DNA from: Proales similis
Lineage: Eukaryota > Rotifera > Eurotatoria > Ploima > Proalidae
Length of the DNA stretch: 64,000 nucleotides
Assembly: GCA_019059635.1 (NCBI GenBank)
Contig: JAGVRJ010000014.1
Coordinates: 930,001-994,000, forward strand
Direction: 5' to 3'
This document shows, one piece after another, positions 21,048 to 31,266 of this stretch. Under the pieces are notes generated by a model, which saw only the letters and a list, made by a program, of their open reading frames with translations, had not been told where the DNA came from and ran no database searches. The position numbers were made by a program, and so were the translations under genes. Position 1 is the stretch's first letter; each line of letters opens with the position of its first letter.

Positions 21048-22284
21048 CTTTGCCAAGTTCGAGCCGAGTAAGTGTAGTCACGATCCAAGTTTCGCTCTAG
21101 CCCTGTCGATATAATTTGCCAACAGACGAGACCAGGGTGATGATATTCTCCCAGTACCGAGAGAGTGTCTAGCTCATTGTCCTTCTTGCGCATGGCAAAG
21201 AAGATCAAGCCTGTCAGACGAGCTTTAGCAAGAAAAAAAGCATTTACAAAATAATTGCTCGAAAGCGAGCCAGAGGACACGGTCGAGCCGAGCTGGCATG
21301 TTGCCAAGCTGGAGAGTTTTTTTCAAAATAACGACGACCAAGGCGACCCGCTACGCGCCTCGTCGGACGAAGGCGAGCCGATGAGCCAGGCAGACTCCAA
21401 CCTCGACTTGGTTCCGCTCAAACGAGACGAGGATGAAAGCGACGCCTGCTCGATAGCTTCTCTCAACGGCCAACAACTGGCAGACATTTTTGCTGATTGT
21501 GAGCAAGCTGAGATTGCCGATCAGTCGATGACCTGCGTCGATCAAAAGGACCAAGAAATGAGAGAAGAGCATGAGAAAGAGGAGAATAGCAGACGCCCAA
21601 GGCTGGCTGACAATCTGACCATGCTCAAAAAGCGGCTTGAATGTCAAAACACGACTAGCACTCCGGCCAGGCAAGAAACAGTCGACTCGTGCAAGCCGAT
21701 CGAATCGAACGAGCACTCGAGAAACAATGACGCCGCATACAACAACACCAGTCTAATCGGAATGACTCAAGCGATGAATATGATGAAGAGGGCGAGTGCG
21801 AAGACGAATACGAGAATGGCTACGATTTGGCCGACAGTTTTGTTGATCGGAACCACTACAGTCAAGAAGGTAAGCTGCTTTTGTTGCCCTTTTGTTTAGA
21901 GCGTTCATTTAAAACGGACGACCGCGATAGAGTCAATGATTGCCTTTCATCGGCGCATGATGGCTCAGACCATCAATCCGCGTCCGTTGCTTAGGCGGCC
22001 AATGAATCAATATGACGACGAAGAGATATTCTCGCAGATGCCCGAGCAGGACAGCGAGTACAATTTTGACAGCTTCGTCGTACCTGATGATCACGAGTCG
22101 GTCTTGAGCCAGCCAAAGGAGAGGATGATGAAGAAGAAGAAAAAATCGCAGTCTGAGGACGAACAGTCGAAAAAGGCCGAGAGTCGATTGAGGCGAGTGA
22201 AAGAGCTCAAGGCCGACTCGCTTTCCATTTTGACCATCGATTCGGACGAAGAAAATTGACCAGCGCCGACTGCAACGCTCGAGT
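21048..22284 (+). pseudogene. Internally deleted duplicate of FANCM exons 5-7
   Basis: The block matches four FANCM pieces in order: about 14667-14790, 15093-15176, 15633-16155 and 16573-17090 including the exon 6/7 intron. The three gaps are deletions. The third piece appears identical over more than 360 bp, shown by identical shadow translations at 15728-16093 and 21351-21716. The flanking pieces carry many substitutions and small indels. It has no helicase or nuclease domain and ends in GAAAATTGA, so no function is likely. The retained intron shows DNA-level copying rather than retroposition. Confidence 0.88.
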
Positions 22285-22488
22285 AAACTTGTCATCGATA
22301 TTGGTTTTGCATAAGGGTGGGAAAAATGGCACAAAAGAAAAACAAATAAGATAAGTAGACAGATTGACGCGTAATGCAGTGATGCGAATCGACCCAGTTC
22401 ACTAGTCGAACAGATCGCATTTTAGATGAATTAGACCAAGTGCGCCAGCTAAAAGAGTTTGCTTCACCCGTGTGCGAAATAAGAAGCA
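22285..22488 (+). repeat. GT92-A 5' flank copy
   Basis: After the FANCM fragment ends at GCTCGAG, the sequence resumes as the A-gene 5' flank, matching about 18874 onward (aacttgtcatc..ggttttgcat). It then runs into the conserved leader ending GCGAAATAAGAAGCA before the ATG. It lacks the jagunal-derived AATAAA part present at 18745. Confidence 0.7.
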
Positions 22489-24075
22489 ATGAGTCGAAAT
22501 CATAAAAGACTTGCTTTCCTCTTACTTACCTTTGTGTTTATTTCAATATTTGTCTATTCAAATTATTTGCCTCTACCAAGGGCTGCATTTTGGTTGCCAG
22601 ATGGGTTTTGGCCAAATAAGGTGGCAGACCTGACAGGCTTTGGCAAGCAATTAGTTTGGGACGAGCCTGCTTCAAATGAGGATTGGTGCATGCTCGATGG
22701 GGTTTACATCCGCACCAAGTCAATTCTCAATATGCAATACAACTTAATCATTCTTGGGCCTTATTGGCCAAAGGCACCGAATATTCTACTTTCAAGGCGT
22801 AAGTTTTATGTTGAATTTGATTACAGATTGTTTGAACGGGATCAGCCCGGCAACAAGCGTCTCCTCTTTCAGGAGCTATCTTTTCAGCCGTACAGCTTTA
22901 ATGAAAAAACCTATGGCCTCGAGTTGCCGTCAAACCTGAGCCTTAGTAAAGACATGGACCTTTCGTTGGAGATTTCGAGCATCAATTCTACTCAGAGATG
23001 TCACATTGATATCGAGCCGTGGTTCAATAGCGTTCCTTATGAGCAAAAGAGGGATGCCTTTGCTTGTTGTCTCAAGTTTACAAATTACGATGCGCCCGGA
23101 GCAGTTGAGCAGTTGGACACATTTCTAGGCTTAATGCGGCGTCTGGGCTTCCAGAAGATATTCACCTTCGACTTTGACTACGAGGACAAGACGGTGAGGC
23201 AAAGATTGGACCAAGTGTTTGACAAATACGCCGACTTGCTACAACTCAGCAAGATAAACTTCCTTCCCAATCCAGGGCAGACAGTCGACTCGCCGCTCTA
23301 TCAGCGTGCATTTCCAAAATACATCGACTTGCGGTATCAGACCGAAAATAAGTTAAATGACTTTTTAACTGGCATTATGAGTGAGGGGATTTTAAATAAT
23401 GAATGCTACATTCAGCTTGCCGACCACTTCAAGTTCATCACTTTGCAAGACTTTGACGAACTGATTCTACCTAGAAGCCAATCGTTCAGCTCGACTGAAT
23501 GTCCCAGAGAGCAGAAATTTATGCTTGAAGGTGTCCGGCAAAGCGAGCTCGCTTTCAAAGGCCTAGACAATATTGATAAAGTTTACTTTTATCAGCATAC
23601 AGTCTACATTCCCAACGAGCATATATTCGGTCTCTGCTCGGCCTTTGAGCAATCTGACCAAAAGTACTCTCTTAAATACGAATTGGCATTTGGCCTTTAC
23701 AGTGAAAAGCTGACGATTGAAAGCAATTCTGCAGAAGACGCTGAGCAAATGGAACGGATATGTCTGCTCTTCAGAAAAAATGAAAAGCTTCTTCGCAGTC
23801 TGGATGGGCCATTTGACAGACTGGTATTTTTCGAAGCTTTTCACACGCCGCCAATGAAGTCAATAACCAACTCGTCATCTTGTTCCTTCATAACAACACA
23901 TGGCGTTAGAAATAGACATCAACCAATTAAAGAAGAGCTACGTCGCTTCTCCGAAGGAAATTGGGCTCACTTTCGTTCCTCAATAAAATTCGAGTCTTTC
24001 AGTCTGGCCCGAGATCTGGTCGTCGACCTTATCTATTTCAACTGCATTCTGAATCAGCCCATTCAATTGGCTTAA
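22489..24075 (+). CDS. GT92-like (DUF23) glycosyltransferase, subfamily A, copy 3
   Basis: Predicted Golgi type II membrane glycosyltransferase of 528 aa, single exon. Short basic tail (MSRNHKR), anchor at about 7-24, stem, then the lumenal domain. The conserved core has the CCLKFTNYDAPGA segment near residue 200, RRLGFQKIFTFDFDYED, then NECYIQLADHFKFITLQDFDELILPR with a candidate metal-binding DxD, and GNWAHFRSS near the end, matching the GT92 layout (C. elegans GALT-1 is a member that galactosylates core fucose). Substrate here is unknown. Ten or more conserved cysteines suggest disulphides. Variable blocks: LLSRRK at about 97, NKLNDFLTGIMSEGILNN at about 288, and the PPMKSIT..RRFSEG type near the C-terminus. 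Tail-to-tail with a B fragment 46 bp away. Confidence 0.78.
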   Translation: MSRNHKRLAFLLLTFVFISIFVYSNYLPLPRAAFWLPDGFWPNKVADLTGFGKQLVWDEPASNEDWCMLDGVYIRTKSILNMQYNLIILGPYWPKAPNILLSRRKFYVEFDYRLFERDQPGNKRLLFQELSFQPYSFNEKTYGLELPSNLSLSKDMDLSLEISSINSTQRCHIDIEPWFNSVPYEQKRDAFACCLKFTNYDAPGAVEQLDTFLGLMRRLGFQKIFTFDFDYEDKTVRQRLDQVFDKYADLLQLSKINFLPNPGQTVDSPLYQRAFPKYIDLRYQTENKLNDFLTGIMSEGILNNECYIQLADHFKFITLQDFDELILPRSQSFSSTECPREQKFMLEGVRQSELAFKGLDNIDKVYFYQHTVYIPNEHIFGLCSAFEQSDQKYSLKYELAFGLYSEKLTIESNSAEDAEQMERICLLFRKNEKLLRSLDGPFDRLVFFEAFHTPPMKSITNSSSCSFITTHGVRNRHQPIKEELRRFSEGNWAHFRSSIKFESFSLARDLVVDLIYFNCILNQPIQLA

Positions 24076-24121
24076 AGAGGATACCCAAAGAGTCCGAAGC
24101 CCAAGGAAAACTCCAATTTAT

Positions 24122-24682
24122 TTAAGGAATCAACAAAGTATTTCCTAGAACACAGCTAAAATAGTTAAGGTCGACATGCAATAATTGAGCTAGCAGTTTT
24201 AAATATTCTTTTTGAGAAGCTCGAAAATGCGCCCAGTTTCCGTAAGGCAGTTCTAGTCTTTTGAAACTGGAGGCGGCTGGATAGGGGTTAGCGTAGTGAG
24301 TCTCAATAAACGCGGTCACCGAAGTGTTCACAATGCTTTTAGGGTTTTGCTTTGTGGAAAGAAAGAAGACGAGTCGTTCGAAGTTCATGGTCGAACTTGC
24401 CAGGAGTTGTCCGTTCCGCTCGAACAAAGAACATATCCACTCAATCTTAATTGAGTCTTCCTTCGATCTACTTTGGATAATTACTTGTTGGTGCAAGTTT
24501 CCATAAGTGAACTGAAACTCCCAAGGGTATCTGACCGAAGACTGCTCGAACAGTTGGCACATTTCGAATATATTCTGATTGGGTATATAGTCTATGCGCG
24601 TATACGAGTAAAAGCCCAATTTTTGATTTCCAGGATATGTTTCTTTCAGCACCTGGTCGTTGTGCTCAAGTCCCTCGATGAT
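24122..24682 (-). pseudogene. GT92-B 3' fragment in array unit 1
   Basis: About 185 codons of the B-subfamily C-terminus, intact to the stop (NTLLIP), matching the end of the gene at 32899-34464. Clear homology stops at the ctcgatgat motif, after which stop codons appear upstream; no ATG or catalytic DxD segment is present. TAAATAAA at the stop retains a poly(A) signal. Because the downstream A gene stops 46 bp away on the other strand, A transcripts probably run into its antisense. Confidence 0.82.
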
Positions 24683-25422
24683 ACGTGAAAGGAAAGTGCG
24701 ACATTCGAGCCTTTACTAAGGCTTTCTCATTTGATTGTATTAAGTCGATAAAAGGTTTAATAGGTTAAGCGCTAAACCCTAATTGCAAGGTTTTCATGCA
24801 TGTACGACAGTCTTTCAAGTACAGGATAAAATTTTCGTAGTAGTTAAGTTCGAGTTGATTTGGCTGTCGTTAGCAATACAACAGTTGAGGCGATCTTTTA
24901 GACAAATACCCCTATGGATGGTTGGAAGAGCTTAAATATCTCAAACAGAGGTCTAAATGAGTCTTTGTATTATATTAAGTCGTATCGTAAGCCAATCCGA
25001 GTCTTCTTAACGTTTGCGGACCAGACACGCCAACGTTGATTCTTTGTAGGAATAAATCATTCTCAATGACAACCTTATTGAGTTCGGCACGTGGTTCTAG
25101 GCGCCAATGCATTGGACCAAGTTTTGAGACCCTGCAAAAAAAAATTTTCTTCTAGACTCTCTATTGTCTATATATTGGCCCCTTTGGTTAATGAGCCCAA
25201 CCAGCCATCCTTGATTGCTTTTCATTAAAATAGGGAAATCTGGGACAATGGGTGATCAAGCGCTCTCCTATGAGTTGGGTGATAGACACGAAATGCAGTG
25301 ATGCGAATCTAGCCAGTTGATTTATCCAACAGATCGCATTTTTAGATGAAAAAGACCAAGTGCGCCAGCTAAAAGAGTTTCAGCCAGCTAAAAGACTTCA
25401 CCCGTGTGCGAAATAAGAAGCA
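24683..25422. repeat. Array spacer, unit 1
   Basis: This 740-bp spacer contains no plausible gene. Its left part (to about 25110) is found only in the array, here and in the next two units. Its right part resembles the jagunal-derived A 5' flank (TCTAGACT, then a GCAGTGATGCGAATC motif). A small duplication of CAGCCAGCTAAAAGA at about 25380-25397 makes this unit 12 bp longer than the next two. Confidence 0.65.
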
Positions 25423-27009
25423 ATGAGTCGAAATCATAAAAGACTTGCTTTCCTCTTACTTACCTTTGTGTTTATTTCAATATTTGTCTATTCAAATTAT
25501 TTGCCTCTACCAAGGGCTGCATTTTGGTTGCCAGATGGGTTTTGGCCAAATAAGGTGGCAGACCTGACAGGCTTTGGCAAGCAATCAGTTTGGGACGAGC
25601 CTGCTTCAAATGAGGATTGGTGCATGCTCGATGGGGTTTACATCCGCACCAAGTCAATTCTCAATATGCAATACATCTTAATCATTTTTGGGCCTTATTG
25701 GCCAAAGGCACCCAAAGTAAACTATGAAAGGCATAAGTTTTATGTTAAATTTGATTACAGATTGTTTGAACGGGATCAGCCCGGCAACAAGCGGCTCCTC
25801 TTTCAGCAGCTTTCTTTTCAGCCCTATAACTTTATTGAGAGAACCTATGGCCTCGAGTTGCCGTCAAACCTGAGCCTTAGTAAAGACATGGACCTTTCGT
25901 TGGAGATTTCGAGCATCAATTCTTCTCAGAGATGTCACATTGATATCGAGCCGTGGTCCAATAGCGTTCCTTATGAGCAAAAGAGGGACGCCTTTGCTTG
26001 TTGTCTCAAGTTTACAAATTACGATGCGCCCGGGGCGATTGAGCAGCTGGACACATTTCTAGGCTTAATGCGGCGTCTTGGATTCCAGAAGATATTCACC
26101 TTCGACTTTGACTACGAGGACAAGACGGTTAGGCAAAGATTGGACCAAGTGTTTGACAAATACGCCGACTTGCTACAACTCAGCAAGATAAACTTCCTTC
26201 CCAATCCAGAGCAGACAGTCGACTCGCCGCTCTATCTGCGTGCATTTCCAAAATACATCGAATGGCGGTATGAATCCAAAACCGACAATCTTGACTTATT
26301 TTTGCGCATGATAAGCGATGGAATTTTCAATCATGAATGCTACATTCAGCTTGCAGACCACTTCAAGTTCATCACTTTGCAAGACTTTGACGAACTGATT
26401 CTACCTAGGAGCCAATCGTTCAGCTCGACTAAATGTCCCAGAGAGCAGAGATTTATGCTTGAAGGTGTCCGGCAAAGCGAGCTCGCTTTCAAAGGCCTAG
26501 ACAATATTGATAAAGTTTTCTTTTATCAGCATACAGTCTACATTCCCAACGAGCATATATTCGATCTCTGCTCGGCCTTTGAGCAATCTGACCAAAAGTA
26601 CTCTCTTAAATACGAAATGGCATTTGGCCTAAACAGTAAAAAGCTAACGATTGAAAGCAATTCTGCAAAAGACGTTGAGCAAATGGAACGGATATGTCTG
26701 CTCTTCAGAAAAAATGAAAAGCTTCTTCGCAGTCTGGATGGGCCATTTGACAGACAGGTATTTTTTGACGTATTTGGATATACATCATTCAAATCAATAA
26801 CCAACTCGTCATCTTGTTCTTTTATCTCAACACATGGTTTTTTGACTAGATATGAATATATAAAAGGGCCAAATCTGAGATTATCCGTAGGAAATTGGGC
26901 CCACTTTCGTTCCTCAATTAAATTCGACGCTTATAGTCTGGCCAGAAATCTTGCCCTCGATCTAAACTATTTCAACTGCATTCTGAATCAGCCCATTCAA
27001 TTGGCTTAA
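25423..27009 (+). CDS. GT92-like glycosyltransferase, subfamily A, copy 4
   Basis: Single-exon 528-aa type II membrane protein with the same anchor, stem and lumenal architecture as the copy at 22489. The putative DxD segment LQDFDELILPR is intact. It differs in the variable blocks: VNYERHK near 97, YIEWRYESKTDNLDLFLRM near 284, the FGYTSFKSIT..LRLSVG C-terminal type, and FDAYSLARNLALDL at the end. Compared with its neighbour at 28345 only two amino acids differ (S/R at position 2 and I/N near 80). N-glycosylation sequons such as NLS and NSS occur in the lumenal part. Confidence 0.78.
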   Translation: MSRNHKRLAFLLLTFVFISIFVYSNYLPLPRAAFWLPDGFWPNKVADLTGFGKQSVWDEPASNEDWCMLDGVYIRTKSILNMQYILIIFGPYWPKAPKVNYERHKFYVKFDYRLFERDQPGNKRLLFQQLSFQPYNFIERTYGLELPSNLSLSKDMDLSLEISSINSSQRCHIDIEPWSNSVPYEQKRDAFACCLKFTNYDAPGAIEQLDTFLGLMRRLGFQKIFTFDFDYEDKTVRQRLDQVFDKYADLLQLSKINFLPNPEQTVDSPLYLRAFPKYIEWRYESKTDNLDLFLRMISDGIFNHECYIQLADHFKFITLQDFDELILPRSQSFSSTKCPREQRFMLEGVRQSELAFKGLDNIDKVFFYQHTVYIPNEHIFDLCSAFEQSDQKYSLKYEMAFGLNSKKLTIESNSAKDVEQMERICLLFRKNEKLLRSLDGPFDRQVFFDVFGYTSFKSITNSSSCSFISTHGFLTRYEYIKGPNLRLSVGNWAHFRSSIKFDAYSLARNLALDLNYFNCILNQPIQLA

Positions 27010-27055
27010 AGAGGATACCCAAAGAGTCCGAAGCCCAAGGAAAACTCCAATTTAT

Positions 27056-27616
27056 TTAAGGAATCAACAAAGTATTTCCTAGAACACAGCTAAAATAGTT
27101 AAGGTCGACATGCAATAATTGAGCTAGCAGTTTTAAATATTCTTTTTGAGAAGCTCGAAAATGCGCCCAGTTTCCGTAAGGCAGTTCTAGTCTTTTGAAA
27201 CTGGAGGCGGCTGGATAGGGGTTAGCGTAGTGAGTCTCAATAAACGCGGTCACCGAAGTGTTCACAATGCTTTTAGGGTTTTGCTTTGTGGAAAGAAAGA
27301 AGACGAGTCGTTCGAAGTTCATGGTCGAACTTGCCAGGAGTTGTCCGTTCCGCTCGAACAAAGAACATATCCACTCAATCTTATCTGAGTCTTCTTTCGA
27401 TCTACTTCGGATAATTACTTGTTCATAGAAGTTTCCATAAGTGAACTGAAACTCCCAAGGGTATCTGACCGAAGACTGCTCGAACAGTTGGCACATTTCG
27501 AAAATAGTCTGATTGGGTATATAGTCTGTGCGCGTATACGAGTAAATTCCCAATTTTTGATTTCCAGGATATGTTTCTTTCAGCACCTGGTCGTTGTGCT
27601 CAAGTTCCTCGATGAT
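27056..27616 (-). pseudogene. GT92-B 3' fragment in array unit 2
   Basis: Same truncated B C-terminus as at 24122, here closer to the intact gene in the NFYEQVIIRSRSKEDSDK segment. It ends upstream at the same ctcgatgat point near 27616. The C-terminal frame is open to its stop but there is no ATG, anchor or DxD region. Confidence 0.82.
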
Positions 27617-28344
27617 ACGTGAAAGGAAAGTGCGACATTCGAGCCTTTACTAAGGCTTTCTCATTTGATTGTATTAAGTCGATAAAAGGTTTAATAGGAT
27701 AAGCGCTAAACCCTAATTGCAAGGTTTTCATGCATGTACGACAGTCTTTCAAGTACAATATAAAATTTTCGTATGCAGTTAAGTTCGAGTTGATTTGGCT
27801 GTCGTTAGCAATACAACAGTTGAGGCGATCTTTTAGACAAATACCCCTATGGATGGTTGGAAGAGCTTAAATATTTCAAACAGAGGTCTAAATGAGTCTT
27901 TGTATTATATTAAGTCGTATCGTAAGCCAATCCGAGTCTTCTTAACGTTTGCGGACCAGACACGCCAACGTTGATTCTTTGTAGGAATAAATCATTCTCA
28001 ATGACAACCTTATTGAGTTCGGCACGTGGTTCTAGGCGCCAATGCATTGGACCAAGTTTTGAGACCCTGCAAAAAAAAAATTTTCTTCTAGACTCTCTAT
28101 TGTCTATATATTGGCCCCTTTGGTTAATGAGCCGAACCAGCCATCCTTGATTGTTTTTCATTAAAATAGGGAAATCTGGGACAATGCGTGATCAAGCGCT
28201 CTCCTATGAGTTGGGTGATAGACACGAAATGCAGTGATGCGAATCTAGCCAGTTGATTTATCCAACAGATCGCATTTTTAGATGAAAAAGACCAAGTGCG
28301 CCAGCTAAAAGAGTTTGCTTCACCCGTGTGCGAAATAAGCAGCA
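27617..28344. repeat. Array spacer, unit 2
   Basis: Nearly identical to 30539-31266. It carries no plausible gene. The right half is the A-gene 5' flank, with an A-tract near 28069-28080, TCTAGACT, and the conserved leader before 28345, which here reads GCGAAATAAGCAGCA. Confidence 0.65.
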
Positions 28345-29931
28345 ATGCGTCGAAATCATAAAAGACTTGCTTTCCTCTTACTTACCTTTGTGTTTATTTC
28401 AATATTTGTCTATTCAAATTATTTGCCTCTACCAAGGGCTGCATTTTGGTTGCCAGATGGGTTTTGGCCAAATAAGGTGGCAGACCTGACAGGCTTTGGC
28501 AAGCAATCAGTTTGGGACGAGCCTGCTTCAAATGAGGATTGGTGCATGCTCGATGGGGTTTACATCCGCACCAAGTCAATTCTCAATATGCAATACAACT
28601 TAATCATTTTTGGGCCTTATTGGCCAAAGGCACCCAAAGTAAACTATGAAAGGCATAAGTTTTATGTTAAATTTGATTACAGATTGTTTGAACGGGATCA
28701 GCCCGGCAACAAGCGGCTCCTCTTTCAGCAGCTTTCTTTTCAGCCCTATAACTTTATTGAGAGAACCTATGGCCTCGAGTTGCCGTCAAACCTGAGCCTT
28801 AGTAAAGACATGGACCTTTCGTTGGAGATTTCGAGCATCAATTCTTCTCAGAGATGTCACATTGATATCGAGCCGTGGTCCAATAGCGTTCCTTATGAGC
28901 AAAAGAGGGACGCCTTTGCTTGTTGTCTCAAGTTTACAAATTACGATGCGCCCGGGGCGATTGAGCAGCTGGACACATTTCTAGGCTTAATGCGGCGTCT
29001 TGGATTCCAGAAGATATTCACCTTCGACTTTGACTACGAGGACAAGACGGTTAGGCAAAGATTGGACCAAGTGTTTGACAAATACGCCGACTTGCTACAA
29101 CTCAGCAAGATAAACTTCCTTCCCAATCCAGAGCAGACAGTCGACTCGCCGCTCTATCTGCGTGCATTTCCAAAATACATCGAATGGCGGTATGAATCCA
29201 AAACCGACAATCTTGACTTATTTTTGCGCATGATAAGCGATGGAATTTTCAATCATGAATGCTACATTCAGCTTGCAGACCACTTCAAGTTCATCACTTT
29301 GCAAGACTTTGACGAACTGATTCTACCTAGGAGCCAATCGTTCAGCTCGACTAAATGTCCCAGAGAGCAGAGATTTATGCTTGAAGGTGTCCGGCAAAGC
29401 GAGCTCGCTTTCAAAGGCCTAGACAATATTGATAAAGTTTTCTTTTATCAGCATACAGTCTACATTCCCAACGAGCATATATTCGATCTCTGCTCGGCCT
29501 TTGAGCAATCTGACCAAAAGTACTCTCTTAAATACGAAATGGCATTTGGCCTAAACAGTAAAAAGCTAACGATTGAAAGCAATTCTGCAAAAGACGTTGA
29601 GCAAATGGAACGGATATGTCTGCTCTTCAGAAAAAATGAAAAGCTTCTTCGCAGTCTGGATGGGCCATTTGACAGACAGGTATTTTTTGACGTATTTGGA
29701 TATACATCATTCAAATCAATAACCAACTCGTCATCTTGTTCTTTTATCTCAACACATGGTTTTTTGACTAGATATGAATATATAAAAGGGCCAAATCTGA
29801 GATTATCCGTAGGAAATTGGGCCCACTTTCGTTCCTCAATTAAATTCGACGCTTATAGTCTGGCCAGAAATCTTGCCCTCGATCTAAACTATTTCAACTG
29901 CATTCTGAATCAGCCCATTCAATTGGCTTAA
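28345..29931 (+). CDS. GT92-like glycosyltransferase, subfamily A, copy 5
   Basis: Single-exon 528-aa protein nearly identical to the copy at 25423, starting MRRNHKR instead of MSRNHKR and with Asn rather than Ile near residue 80. The anchor, the cysteine framework, the LQDFDELILPR motif and GNWAHFRSS are intact. The near-identity of coding and spacer DNA shows a very recent duplication or conversion, so separate functions are unlikely. An assembly artefact must also be considered. Confidence 0.78.
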   Translation: MRRNHKRLAFLLLTFVFISIFVYSNYLPLPRAAFWLPDGFWPNKVADLTGFGKQSVWDEPASNEDWCMLDGVYIRTKSILNMQYNLIIFGPYWPKAPKVNYERHKFYVKFDYRLFERDQPGNKRLLFQQLSFQPYNFIERTYGLELPSNLSLSKDMDLSLEISSINSSQRCHIDIEPWSNSVPYEQKRDAFACCLKFTNYDAPGAIEQLDTFLGLMRRLGFQKIFTFDFDYEDKTVRQRLDQVFDKYADLLQLSKINFLPNPEQTVDSPLYLRAFPKYIEWRYESKTDNLDLFLRMISDGIFNHECYIQLADHFKFITLQDFDELILPRSQSFSSTKCPREQRFMLEGVRQSELAFKGLDNIDKVFFYQHTVYIPNEHIFDLCSAFEQSDQKYSLKYEMAFGLNSKKLTIESNSAKDVEQMERICLLFRKNEKLLRSLDGPFDRQVFFDVFGYTSFKSITNSSSCSFISTHGFLTRYEYIKGPNLRLSVGNWAHFRSSIKFDAYSLARNLALDLNYFNCILNQPIQLA

Positions 29932-29977
29932 AGAGGATACCCAAAGAGTCCGAAGCCCAAGGAAAACTCCAATTTAT

Positions 29978-30538
29978 TTAAGGAATCAACAAAGTATTTC
30001 CTAGAACACAGCTAAAATAGTTAAGGTCGACATGCAATAATTGAGCTAGCAGTTTTAAATATTCTTTTTGAGAAGCTCGAAAATGCGCCCAGTTTCCGTA
30101 AGGCAGTTCTAGTCTTTTGAAACTGGAGGCGGCTGGATAGGGGTTAGCGTAGTGAGTCTCAATAAACGCGGTCACCGAAGTGTTCACAATGCTTTTAGGG
30201 TTTTGCTTTGTGGAAAGAAAGAAGACGAGTCGTTCGAAGTTCATGGTCGAACTTGCCAGGAGTTGTCCGTTCCGCTCGAACAAAGAACATATCCACTCAA
30301 TCTTATCTGAGTCTTCTTTCGATCTACTTCGGATAATTACTTGTTCATAGAAGTTTCCATAAGTGAACTGAAACTCCCAAGGGTATCTGACCGAAGACTG
30401 CTCGAACAGTTGGCACATTTCGAAAATAGTCTGATTGGGTATATAGTCTGTGCGCGTATACGAGTAAATTCCCAATTTTTGATTTCCAGGATATGTTTCT
30501 TTCAGCACCTGGTCGTTGTGCTCAAGTTCCTCGATGAT
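29978..30538 (-). pseudogene. GT92-B 3' fragment in array unit 3
   Basis: Translated sequence identical to the fragment at 27056. Same upstream break, no start codon, stop overlapping AATAAA. Confidence 0.82.
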
Positions 30539-31266
30539 ACGTGAAAGGAAAGTGCGACATTCGAGCCTTTACTAAGGCTTTCTCATTTGATTGTATTAAG
30601 TCGATAAAAGGTTTAATAGGATAAGCGCTAAACCCTAATTGCAAGGTTTTCATGCATGTACGACAGTCTTTCAAGTACAATATAAAATTTTCGTATGCAG
30701 TTAAGTTCGAGTTGATTTGGCTGTCGTTAGCAATACAACAGTTGAGGCGATCTTTTAGACAAATACCCCTATGGATGGTTGGAAGAGCTTAAATATTTCA
30801 AACAGAGGTCTAAATGAGTCTTTGTATTATATTAAGTCGTATCGTAAGCCAATCCGAGTCTTCTTAACGTTTGCGGACCAGACACGCCAACGTTGATTCT
30901 TTGTAGGAATAAATCATTCTCAATGACAACCTTATTGAGTTCGGCACGTGGTTCTAGGCGCCAATGCATTGGACCAAGTTTTGAGACCCTGCAAAAAAAA
31001 AATTTTCTTCTAGACTCTCTATTGTCTATATATTGGCCCCTTTGGTTAATGAGCCGAACCAGCCATCCTTGATTGTTTTTCATTAAAATAGGGAAATCTG
31101 GGACAATGCGTGATCAAGCGCTCTCCTATGAGTTGGGTGATAGACACGAAATGCAGTGATGCGAATCTAGCCAGTTGATTTATCCAACAGATCGCATTTT
31201 TAGATGAAAAAGACCAAGTGCGCCAGCTAAAAGAGTTTGCTTCACCCGTGTGCGAAATAAGCAGCA
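30539..31266. repeat. Array spacer, unit 3
   Basis: Copy of 27617-28344 with almost no differences. No gene seen. It supplies the 5' flank and leader of the A gene at 31267. Confidence 0.65.

Larger units (their letters stand above)
25423..31266 (+). repeat. Two near-identical 2,922-bp tandem units
   Basis: The starts at 25423, 28345 and 31267 are each 2,922 bp apart. Each unit contains an A gene (+), 46 bp, a B 3' fragment (-) and about 730 bp of spacer. The two units agree almost base for base, including the spacer. The unit beginning at 22489 is a more diverged 2,934-bp relative. The last unit runs at its right end into a complete B gene instead of a fragment. Confidence 0.93.
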
